From NCBI GenBank assembly GCA_005503335.1, contig SCMQ01000005.1, positions 124,001 through 188,000 on the forward strand: DNA of 64,000 nucleotides, in the 5' to 3' direction. Below are positions 25,682 to 35,423 of the stretch, piece by piece. How positions within the stretch are numbered: the first letter of the stretch is position 1; the number at the start of each line of letters is the position of its first letter. The stretch comes from Comamonadaceae bacterium 2FH (GTDB lineage Bacteria > Pseudomonadota > Gammaproteobacteria > Burkholderiales > Burkholderiaceae_C). The notes under the pieces were generated by a model. That model searched no databases and was not told the origin of the DNA. It was given only the letters and a program-made list of their open reading frames with translations. The position numbers and the translations under genes are program-made.

Positions 25682-26659
25682 ATGAGATTGTGCCAATGGC
25701 TTGTTGCCGCCCTCGCGGCTACCGGTTTGGGTGCCTTTGCACCGACGCTTCTTGCCGCGGACTTTCCAGCCAGGCCCGTGACACTGATTTCGCCCACGGT
25801 CCCGGGCGGCGCCATGGATGGCGTTGCACGCCTGATCGCGCAACGACTCGGGCCGCGGCTGGGCCAGCCCGTGGTCATCGATTCGAAACCTGGTGCAGGG
25901 GGCACGTTGGGCGTCAGCCTCGCGGCCAGGGCGCCGGCGGACGGCCATACCCTGGTGATCGTGGCCGACTCCTACCTGACGGTGGCCCCGCGCTTGCTGC
26001 GCGGTGTGAGCTTGCAGCCTTTCAAGGACCTGGCGCCGGTGATCGAGCTGGGTTCATCGCCCATGGTGCTCGTCGCCCACCCTTCGCTGCGCGTCAAGAC
26101 GCTGGCCGAGTACCTGGCCAAGGTGCGTGCCGAGCCGGGCAAGGTGACATATGCCTCGGCAGGCGCCGGCTCTCCGCATCATCTGTTCATGGCGACGCTC
26201 GAGCAGCAACTGGGCTTGCGTCTGGCCCATGTGCCCTACAAGGGCGGGCCGCAAGCGTTCTCCGATGTGCTGGGCGGTCATGCCGACAGCATGTTCATCG
26301 CCATGAGCACGGCCGAGCCGCACATCAAGAGCGGCAAGCTGGTGGCACTGGGCGTGTCCGGGGCCAAGCGCCTGACTGAGCATCCCGGCATCCCGCCCAT
26401 CGCCGAGCAGGCTCCGGGATATGAGAGCGAGTTCTGGTTCGCCCTGTTCGCACCCGGTGGCACGCCCGCTCCAGTGACCGCACGCCTTCACCGCGAGATT
26501 GCGGCAGTGCTCGCCGAGCCGGAGGTGATCCAGGGCATGAAGGCGCTCGGGGTGGCACCCAGCGCTGGCAGCACGCCCGACTTATTGGCCCAGAAGCTGC
26601 GCCGCGAAGACGCGAAGATGGAACGACTCATTCGTGAGACCGGCCTCAAGCCCGAGTAA
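25682..26659 (+). CDS. Bug/TctC family substrate-binding protein
   Basis: The 325-residue protein has a Sec signal peptide (RLCQWLVAALAATGLGAFAPTLLA, cleavage near AADFPARP) and Bug motifs VTLISPTVPGGAMDGVAR, GQPVVIDSKPGAGG and VPYKGGPQAFSDVLGGHADSM. The start at 25682 is set by the signal peptide; the longer open frame to 25577 runs back into the previous gene. It is the last gene of the operon that began at 20648. The convergent gene beyond it differs in codon use, so this is also a composition boundary. Confidence 0.9.
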   Translation: MRLCQWLVAALAATGLGAFAPTLLAADFPARPVTLISPTVPGGAMDGVARLIAQRLGPRLGQPVVIDSKPGAGGTLGVSLAARAPADGHTLVIVADSYLTVAPRLLRGVSLQPFKDLAPVIELGSSPMVLVAHPSLRVKTLAEYLAKVRAEPGKVTYASAGAGSPHHLFMATLEQQLGLRLAHVPYKGGPQAFSDVLGGHADSMFIAMSTAEPHIKSGKLVALGVSGAKRLTEHPGIPPIAEQAPGYESEFWFALFAPGGTPAPVTARLHREIAAVLAEPEVIQGMKALGVAPSAGSTPDLLAQKLRREDAKMERLIRETGLKPE

Positions 26660-26680
26660 GCGCGGCTGAGCGCCCCGGCT

Positions 26681-28060
26681 TCAGTCCAGCGGCTTGAGCT
26701 GCTGCAGCAGCGTCGGCACCAGCTCGGTCACCGTGGGATGGATGTGGACCGCGCGCGAGATCGCGGTGTAGGGCCGGTCCGCGGCCATCACGTCGAGCAG
26801 GCTGTGCACCACCTCGTCGCCGTTCATGCCCAGGATGGCGGCGCCCAGGATGCGCTGGTTGCCGGCGTCGACCAGCACCTTCATGAAGCCCTGGGTCTCG
26901 CCGGCCTCGCGCGCGCGGCCCACGCGCTGCATCGGCATCTTGGCCATCAGGGCCGGGCGGCCGCTGGCGCGCAGCTCGCGCTCGGACAGGCCCACCCGGC
27001 CCAGTGCCGGATCGATGAACAGCGCGTAGCAGGGGATGCGGTCGGACAGGCGGCGCGGGTCGGCGTCGAACAGGTTGGCGGCGACGATCTCGTAATCGTT
27101 CCAGGCCGTGTGCGTGAAGGCGCCGCGGCCGTTGCAGTCGCCCAGGGCCCAGACGCCCTCGGCGCTGCTGCGGCATTGCTCGTCGACCCGGATGTAGCCG
27201 CGCTCGTCGGTCTCGACGCCGGCCAGCTCCAGGCCCAGGCCGTCGGTGTTGGGCTGCCGGCCCACGGCCAGCAGCACATGGCTGCCGACCACGGCCGAGG
27301 CGGCGTCGCCGCACAGGGTGCCGACCGCGATCTGAGCGCCCTGGGGCGCCAGCGAGAGGCAGTCGGCGCCCAGCTGCAGGCGCACGCCCTCGGCCTCCAG
27401 GATGGCGCGTATGCCCTCGGCCACGTCCTCGTCCTCGCGCGGCAGCAATTGGGGCGAGCGCTCGACCACCGTGACCTCGGCGCCCAGGCGCCGCATGATC
27501 TGCGCGAACTCAAGGCCGATGTAGCTGCCGCCCACGATCACCAGGTGCTCGGGTACCTGCTCGAGCTCCATGACCGAGGCGTTGTCCAGCGTTGGCACGC
27601 TGTCCAGGCCCTGCAGCGCGGGCCGCAGCGGCCGCCCGCCCAGGTTGAGGAAGATGCGCGGCGCCGTGAGGCGGCGCTCGCCGACCGCGATCGTTTGCGG
27701 CGCGACGAAGCGCGCCTCGCCGCGGATCAGCTCGCCCTGGGCCAGCCCGCCCAGCCACTTGGCCAGGCCGTCGCGCGACTGCTGCACGATCTGCTCCTTG
27801 CGTGCCTTCACGCGCGCCATCTCGACGTGCACCGGACCGGCGGAAAAGCCGAACTCCGCGCCGCGGCGCGCCAGGTGCACGGCGCGCGCGCTGGCCACCA
27901 GGGTCTTGGTCGGTATGCAGCCGTTGTTGACGCAGGTGCCGCCGAGGGGGCCGCGCTCGACGATGGCGGTGCGCAGGCCCTCCTTGCTGCAGCGTGCGGC
28001 CAGGGCCGGGCCGGCCTGGCCGGCGCCGATCACGATGGCGTCGAAATGCTCCAGGGACAT
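26681..28060 (-). CDS. FAD-dependent pyridine nucleotide-disulfide oxidoreductase (mercuric reductase-like)
   Basis: The 459-residue protein has an FAD-binding start (DAIVIGAGQAGPALAARC), the redox-active disulfide GGTCVNNGCIPTKTL, an NAD(P)-binding VIVGGSYIGLEFAQIM and the dimer-interface motif AAILGMNGDEVVHSLL with HIHPTVTELVP. This is the class I disulfide oxidoreductase family. The N-terminal metal-binding domain and C-terminal vicinal cysteines of true MerA are absent, so a soluble oxidoreductase of unknown physiological substrate is the safer call. It converges on the Bug gene at 26659 with only 21 bases between stops. Confidence 0.88.
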   Translation of the reverse strand: MSLEHFDAIVIGAGQAGPALAARCSKEGLRTAIVERGPLGGTCVNNGCIPTKTLVASARAVHLARRGAEFGFSAGPVHVEMARVKARKEQIVQQSRDGLAKWLGGLAQGELIRGEARFVAPQTIAVGERRLTAPRIFLNLGGRPLRPALQGLDSVPTLDNASVMELEQVPEHLVIVGGSYIGLEFAQIMRRLGAEVTVVERSPQLLPREDEDVAEGIRAILEAEGVRLQLGADCLSLAPQGAQIAVGTLCGDAASAVVGSHVLLAVGRQPNTDGLGLELAGVETDERGYIRVDEQCRSSAEGVWALGDCNGRGAFTHTAWNDYEIVAANLFDADPRRLSDRIPCYALFIDPALGRVGLSERELRASGRPALMAKMPMQRVGRAREAGETQGFMKVLVDAGNQRILGAAILGMNGDEVVHSLLDVMAADRPYTAISRAVHIHPTVTELVPTLLQQLKPLD

Positions 28061-28185
28061 GGCGTCTCCTTATCCGGGCATGGACCCGCCATCATGGCGG
28101 CGCCCGGCCGCCTTGTCGATTGACTACGACGCCAGCAGGGCCAGCACCTCGTCATGCAGCGCGCCGGCCGAACGTTTGCGCGGTG

Positions 28186-28842
28186 TTACAGCGCCAGGCC
28201 CGGCGCGCCGGGCTGGCGCAGCGTCTCGCGCAGGTCCTGGGCGGCGCGCAGCATGAGATCGCTCAGGGCCTTGTGCGTGGCCTTGCCGATCTCCTCGCCC
28301 GGCGAGCCCGAGATCATGTAGGCCGGCATCTCCACCGTGCCCGATTCGTAGCTGCGCCGGCGCAGCGGCTTGCCGGCGCCGTCGAGCACCGAGACATCGA
28401 GCGTCAGGATCACCGTGGGCGTGATCGCGAAGCCCAGGTTCTTGGCCTGGTTGTACTCGTAGCTGAACTGGCGCACCTTGGGCTGCACCACCACGCGGTA
28501 CTGGGCCGCGCCATCCAGCGAGGCCGACTTGACGGCGCCGTCGCGGAACAGCTCGCCGAACACCGTGGCGGCGATTTCGCGCGCGATCAGGCCCAGCGGG
28601 ATCGTGAGCTTGGTGGCGCTGCCGGTGAAGCTGGTCGGCGCGCCGACATAGGGGGTCTCGTCGTCGGCCTTCTCGGTGTAGACCAGCACGCGGCCGGCCA
28701 GGCGCTCGGTCTCCTGGAAGCCCGGCTTGTTGACATAGGCCGCGTTGTAGGTGGCGGTCTGGGCGCAGCCCGCCAGCAGGGCGGCCAGGGCCAGGGCCGC
28801 CAGGGCGCCGAGGCGGCTGAGGTTCGTTTGGAAAGTTGCCAT
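28186..28842 (-). CDS. Putative lipoprotein of unknown function
   Basis: The 218-residue protein has a lipoprotein signal peptide with lipobox LLAGC at about residues 22-26 (LAALALAALLAGCAQ). The mature part contains an alternating strand pattern (YRVVVQPKVRQFSYEYNQ, TPTVILTLDVSVLDGAGK) reminiscent of periplasmic outer-membrane-associated lipoproteins. No named family is recognised. It lies 35 bases after the PDZ lipoprotein gene on the same strand, so the two probably form one transcript and may work together in the envelope. Confidence 0.75.
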   Translation of the reverse strand: MATFQTNLSRLGALAALALAALLAGCAQTATYNAAYVNKPGFQETERLAGRVLVYTEKADDETPYVGAPTSFTGSATKLTIPLGLIAREIAATVFGELFRDGAVKSASLDGAAQYRVVVQPKVRQFSYEYNQAKNLGFAITPTVILTLDVSVLDGAGKPLRRRSYESGTVEMPAYMISGSPGEEIGKATHKALSDLMLRAAQDLRETLRQPGAPGLAL

Positions 28843-28877
28843 GGGTCTTCTCCTTCTTCTTCAGTGGTGGTTTGGAT

Positions 28878-29597
28878 TCACAGGGCGCGCTGCGCGGTCT
28901 GTTCGATGCGGCGCAGCTGCTCGCCGCCGGCGCTGCGCACCAGCAGCTCCAGCGCCGGCGCCTCGCGCAGACGCGTGATGTGCAGCGCCAGGCTGTCCGG
29001 GTCCGCCACGGCCTCGCCGTTGACGCGCAGGATCAGGTCGCCGGCCTGCAGGCCGGCGCGCTCGGCCGGCGAGCCCGCCTCCACCTGCAGCACGGCCACG
29101 CCTTCCTGCCCCGGCTGCGCCCGACCCACCTGCAGGCCCAGCCGCGGCGGGCGTGCCGCCGCGGCGGCCTCGCGCAGCGCGCCCGGCTCGCAGCGCATGG
29201 GCACCGAGAGCAGCTGGGGGTAGTCGTAGGCCGCGCCGTTGTGGATGTCGACCCCCGCGCCTATCACCCCGCCGAACAGGATGTTGCCGAAGGCCATGCC
29301 CTTGGTGGTGGAGGCGAAGCTGGCCGGCTCCGCCTCCACACCGTCCTTGCTGCACAGCACCTGCAGGTTGTTGTAGGAGCGGTTGAGGGTGACCGTGCCC
29401 GGCGTGCTGGACACGAGCCACTTGCCCTTGTCGTTCGAGAGCTCGCAGCGCGCCGCCTCGCAGCCCGGCGTCTGCACCGAGACCACCTGGGTCTGGCCCG
29501 AGACGATGGAGGCGCAGCCCGGCAGCAGCAGGGACAGCGCGGCCAGCCACAGCGCCTGTGGCCCCCTGGAACGAACGGCTGATCGCGGCATGCCCAT
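28878..29597 (-). CDS. PDZ-domain lipoprotein
   Basis: The 239-residue protein has a signal sequence with lipobox LLPGC (about residues 24-28). It has an N-terminal region resembling small YceK-like lipoproteins (SIVSGQTQVVSVQTPG, FGNILFGGVIGAGVD) and a C-terminal PDZ domain (about 150-225: GVAVLQVEAGSPAERAGLQ, AGDLILRVNGEAVADPDSL). There is no protease domain. PDZ domains bind C-terminal tails; here it probably scaffolds an envelope complex with the downstream lipoprotein. The combination is unusual but the reading frame is intact. Confidence 0.78.
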   Translation of the reverse strand: MGMPRSAVRSRGPQALWLAALSLLLPGCASIVSGQTQVVSVQTPGCEAARCELSNDKGKWLVSSTPGTVTLNRSYNNLQVLCSKDGVEAEPASFASTTKGMAFGNILFGGVIGAGVDIHNGAAYDYPQLLSVPMRCEPGALREAAAAARPPRLGLQVGRAQPGQEGVAVLQVEAGSPAERAGLQAGDLILRVNGEAVADPDSLALHITRLREAPALELLVRSAGGEQLRRIEQTAQRAL

Positions 29598-29678
29598 CTC
29601 CTCCTGCCTTGGTTTGGCGGGGATTATGCGGGGTGCCCCCGGCAGGGCCGCTTGACCTGCGTCAAGCCGCGTGCGGCT

Positions 29679-30368
29679 TCAGGCCGGCTCCATGCCGTTG
29701 CGGCGCTTGGGTTCGTCGGCGGCGGGCGAGGCCATGAAGGCCAGCATGGCGCGCACCGCCTCGGGCTGGGTCGAGGTCGCGGCCAGGCCGGCCGAGAAGG
29801 CGGTGATGATCTGGATCTCGGGCGGCAGCGGGCCCAGCACGGCTATGCCCTCCAGGTGCATCAGCTCGCTCAGCTGCTGGAAGCCCAGCGCCACCTCGCC
29901 CTTGGCCACCAGCGAGCCCACGGGCACGCCGGGCGGCGCCTGCACGATGCGGTCCCTGATCTGCTCGGCGATGCCCCAGCGCTCGAACAGCTTGGCCAGC
30001 GCCACCCCGCTGGGCCCGGTGGAGTAGCTGAGGCTGGGCGCGGCCAGTACGGCCTGCCTGACCGCCTCCTCGGAGGCTATGTCGGGCCGCGGCGCGCCGG
30101 CGCGCACCGCGATCGCCACGCCCGAGCGCACCAGGTCGACCCGGCTGCCGGCCACCACCCGGCCCGCCTCGGTCAGCTGCTCGATCGCGTTGGACGCCAG
30201 GATCACCGCGTCGAAGGCCTCGCCGGCCTGCACGCGCTTGGCGGCGTCGACCCCGCCGACCGACTCCACGGATACCAGCTGTCCCGAGCCCTGCTGATAC
30301 TGGGCCACGAGGTCGGCCAGCACCTGCTTGGTTGCCATCGAGGAAATGATTCGGATTGGGGATGCCAT
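29679..30368 (-). CDS. ModA-like substrate-binding domain protein without signal peptide
   Basis: From the ATG at 30368 the product is 229 residues: SPIRIISSMATKQVLADLV, GGVDAAKRVQAGEAFDAVILA, SLSYSTGPSGVALAKLFERWG, GEVALGFQQLSELMHLEGI. This is the type II periplasmic-binding fold of molybdate-binding ModA. It starts directly at the first strand, so no export signal exists, and no ABC permease or ATPase is nearby. Longer upstream frames add only sequence from the divergent promoter. Probably a cytosolic ligand-binding protein; ligand unknown. Confidence 0.8.
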   Translation of the reverse strand: MASPIRIISSMATKQVLADLVAQYQQGSGQLVSVESVGGVDAAKRVQAGEAFDAVILASNAIEQLTEAGRVVAGSRVDLVRSGVAIAVRAGAPRPDIASEEAVRQAVLAAPSLSYSTGPSGVALAKLFERWGIAEQIRDRIVQAPPGVPVGSLVAKGEVALGFQQLSELMHLEGIAVLGPLPPEIQIITAFSAGLAATSTQPEAVRAMLAFMASPAADEPKRRNGMEPA

Positions 30369-30489
30369 GGGGCCCTCCGTCGTGTGGTTTGGAACATGCG
30401 CCCGGCCGTGGGGCGGGAAACCGGTATTAGAACGCAGCGGTTTTCCCTGCATGGCACGCGAGCGAGCCGTATCGCTGGAAATACGACTC

Positions 30490-31083
30490 ATGAAGGCCCA
30501 TGCCCGTCCCGTCTACCTCTGGCAACAGCCCGGCTGGCCGCTCCTGCAGGTCGACGCGGCGGCCCTGTCGGGCGTCCTGCAGCAAGCGCGCAAACGTCAG
30601 GGCGAGGCGCTGGCGCTGGCGCAGGACCTGGGGACGCCCACCCGCCTGTACAGCCTGTCCGACCAGCTGTTGGCCTCGCGCAGCGACTATTACGAGGCCT
30701 TGAACCAGGCGCAAAAGGGCACGCCCGATGTCACGGCCTGGGTCCGCTGGTTTGCCGACGCGCTGGCCCAGGCCGGCGTGCGCACCACGCGGATCATGCT
30801 GTCGGCGCTGCAAAAGCAGCGCTTCTGGGCGGCCCATGCTGCAACGCCGCTCAACGAACGGCAACGCAAGGTCGTCAAGAAGCTGCTGGACGCGGGCGAC
30901 GGCGGTTTTCTGGGTGGACTGAGCGCCGAGAAATACGTCAAGATCACCGGCGCTTCCAAGGCCACGGCCACGCGGGACCTGGCGGCGCTGCTGCAGCATG
31001 GCTTGTTGCGCGTGCAGGGCAGTGGCAAGGCCAGCCGGTATCAGGTCAATGTGCAGGAATGGGGGCACGCGGGGGCGGATTGA
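30490..31083 (+). CDS. Fic-family protein lacking the Fic catalytic core (internal deletion)
   Basis: The 197-residue protein begins with a DUF4172-like N-terminus (PVYLWQQPGWPLLQVDAAAL, ARKRQGEALALAQDLG). It then jumps at about residue 50 to what is normally the C-terminal third of DUF4172-Fic proteins: RLYSLSDQLLASRSDYYEALNQAQKG, WVRWFADALAQA, FWAAHAATPLNERQRKVVKKLLDAG and a winged helix (GASKATATRDLAALLQHGLL). The inhibitory (S/T)xxxE(G/N) motif and the catalytic HPFxDGNGR are both absent, a loss of roughly 170 residues kept in frame. It is divergent from the ModA-like gene. It may survive as a DNA-binding regulator or be a decaying gene. Confidence 0.7.
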   Translation: MKAHARPVYLWQQPGWPLLQVDAAALSGVLQQARKRQGEALALAQDLGTPTRLYSLSDQLLASRSDYYEALNQAQKGTPDVTAWVRWFADALAQAGVRTTRIMLSALQKQRFWAAHAATPLNERQRKVVKKLLDAGDGGFLGGLSAEKYVKITGASKATATRDLAALLQHGLLRVQGSGKASRYQVNVQEWGHAGAD

Positions 31084-31187
31084 GGCGCATAGGCTCACTC
31101 CCATCCGGGCGCAGAGCGCCGCCTTTGCAAGGCGTTTACAGTCGGTCAAGGAACCAATCCCCTTGCTTGCGGCTCCTGTTATCCATC

Positions 31188-32027
31188 ATGAAACTCGGCA
31201 AGTCCATCACCATCACCCTGCTGGCCGTATTCGGCCTGGGCCTGGGTCTCAGCCTGGCCCAGGCCCCGGTGACCAACGGCAGCGCCGAAGCGCGCAGCTG
31301 GCAGACCGCACCCAAGCATTCCGCAGGCATCGCGCCCGACCCGGCGCAGCTGGCCGGCGTCGCCCTGGTCCAGGTCTACGCGGCGCCGACCTACGGCTGG
31401 CGCGGCGTCTTTGCCGTCCATCCCTGGATCATCTACAAGCGCGCCGGCGAGACCGCGTACACCCGCTACGACGTGGTCGGCTGGCGCGCCCCCGACGTGG
31501 TCCAGCGCAACTACGCCATCCCCGACGGACTCTGGTTCGGCGCCAGTCCCAGCCTGCTGGTGGAGCACCGCGGCGAGGGTGTCGAGGCCATGATTGCCGC
31601 CATCGAGGCGGCCATAGACAGCTACCCCCATGCGAGCGAGTACCGCAGCTACCCGGGGCCGAACAGCAACACCTTCCTGGCCCACATCGGGCGCGAGGTG
31701 CCCGCGCTGAAGCTGGACCTGCCGGCCAATGCCATAGGCAAGGACTACCGCCCGCTGACCTCGCCCCTGGGCATTTCGCCCACGGGCGCCGGCATACAGG
31801 CCTCGCTGCTGGGGCTCTTCGGCATCAGCCTGGGGCTGCAGGAGGGGGTCGAGTTCAACCTGCTCGGCCTGAACTTCGGCCTGGACCTGAACCGCCCGGC
31901 CTTGCGCCTGCCGTTCCTGGGGCGGCTGGGCTGGGACGATGCCAGGGCCACGGGCAGCATGGCCGAAGCCGGGCCGCCACGCCCGAGCCCAGGGCCGGCC
32001 ATGGCCGTCGCGCAGGAAGAGCGCTGA
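31188..32027 (+). CDS. DUF3750-like exported protein
   Basis: The 279-residue protein has a signal peptide (KLGKSITITLLAVFGLGLGLSLAQA). The body carries VALVQVYAAPTYGWRGVFAVHPWIIYK, YDVVGWRAPDVVQRNYAIPDGLWFG and PGPNSNTFLAHIGREVP, which I recognise as the DUF3750 pattern. A hydrophobic stretch at about 205-225 and a Pro-rich tail follow. Function unknown; the NSNTF motif might be a catalytic or binding element. The start at 31188 is fixed by the signal peptide. Monocistronic as far as can be seen. Confidence 0.75.
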   Translation: MKLGKSITITLLAVFGLGLGLSLAQAPVTNGSAEARSWQTAPKHSAGIAPDPAQLAGVALVQVYAAPTYGWRGVFAVHPWIIYKRAGETAYTRYDVVGWRAPDVVQRNYAIPDGLWFGASPSLLVEHRGEGVEAMIAAIEAAIDSYPHASEYRSYPGPNSNTFLAHIGREVPALKLDLPANAIGKDYRPLTSPLGISPTGAGIQASLLGLFGISLGLQEGVEFNLLGLNFGLDLNRPALRLPFLGRLGWDDARATGSMAEAGPPRPSPGPAMAVAQEER

Positions 32028-34487
<2,460 letters not shown>

Positions 34488-34617
34488 TGTCGAGGGGCGG
34501 CGCTTGAGCGGTCTGTAGGGCGCAGCCGCGAACGGGCATCCGGCTGTCCCGGGCCCGGTCGCGCGGCGTTCGCGGCGCCTTCGAACCGGCAGGAACAGCA
34601 GGACGGCCGATGGGCCC

Positions 34618-35313
34618 TCAACCCTGTGGCTGTCCCGCCTGTTCGCCCTGCGCCTGCTGCGCGGCCTGCAGCCGCGCCACCATGAAGCCCGCGGCCTGGG
34701 TGATGTGCGTGCGCGCCAGCGCCTCGGCGCGGTCCGCGTCGCCGGCGCAAATGGCCTCCAGGATGGCCGCGTGCTGGTCCCAGATGTTGCGCGGCGTCTG
34801 GTCGCGCATCAGCACCTCGCCCATCACGCGCTGGGTGTAGGTCAGGTGGGAGTCCAGCGAGGGCGCGATCAGCGGGTTGCCCGACAGGCCGTACAGGAAC
34901 TCGTGGAAGCGCATGTCGGCCGCGATCATGCGGGCGACCGAGCCGCTGGCCACCGCCTTGCGGCCCGTCTCTATCAGTGCCGCGCCCTGGCGCGCGGCCT
35001 GGGGGCTCTGCTGCCCGGCGGCGCGACGGCATGCCAGGCCCTCGAGCACGGCCCGTATGTCGTACATGTGCTGCACATGCTCGGGGTCCAGCGGCGCGAC
35101 GATCAGGCCGCGGCCCGGAGCGTCGCGCAGCATGCCCTGGTTGCGCAGCAGCAGCAGCGCCTGCTGCACCGGCTGGCGCGAGACGCCCAGGGCCTGCGCG
35201 ATCTGCTCCTGGATGATGCGCTCGCCCGGTGGCAGCTGGCCGGACGCGATCTCCTCGAGGATGGCATCGCGCACTTGCTCGACGAGGTTGGGCTGGGCGG
35301 ACAGGGCCTTCAT
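34618..35313 (-). CDS. GntR family (FCD subfamily) transcriptional regulator
   Basis: The 231-residue protein has a winged HTH (VRDAILEEIASGQLPPGERI, IAQALGVSRQPVQQALLLLRNQG) and an all-helical FCD effector domain with metal-site-type residues in DMRFHEFLYGLSGN and DQHAAILEAICAGD. FCD-GntR proteins usually repress a nearby catabolic operon until its substrate or acyl-CoA intermediate binds. It lies 110 bases upstream of, and on the same strand as, the acyl-CoA ligase stop. The paired palindromes at 37027-37090 are the obvious candidate targets. Confidence 0.88.
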   Translation of the reverse strand: MKALSAQPNLVEQVRDAILEEIASGQLPPGERIIQEQIAQALGVSRQPVQQALLLLRNQGMLRDAPGRGLIVAPLDPEHVQHMYDIRAVLEGLACRRAAGQQSPQAARQGAALIETGRKAVASGSVARMIAADMRFHEFLYGLSGNPLIAPSLDSHLTYTQRVMGEVLMRDQTPRNIWDQHAAILEAICAGDADRAEALARTHITQAAGFMVARLQAAQQAQGEQAGQPQG

Positions 35314-35423
35314 GGGTAGCGGGTGGGGCTGCGGTCGCGGAGGGGACCGTCAGGGCCGAGTTTAGCGCCCCGGCGGGTCCCTGCCCGGGATGAGGTCGGA
35401 GGATGGGCCGCCGCGCCTGGGCT

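Noticed and set aside
26681-28060. Mercuric reductase proper
   Set aside because: No N-terminal HMA domain, no C-terminal vicinal Cys pair and no other mer genes; only the general disulfide oxidoreductase fold is supported.
29652-32027. 791-residue plus-strand open frame
   Set aside because: Only the last 279 codons, from 31188, have a signal peptide and family motifs; the rest is the antisense of the ModA-like gene and a shadow frame of the Fic-like gene.
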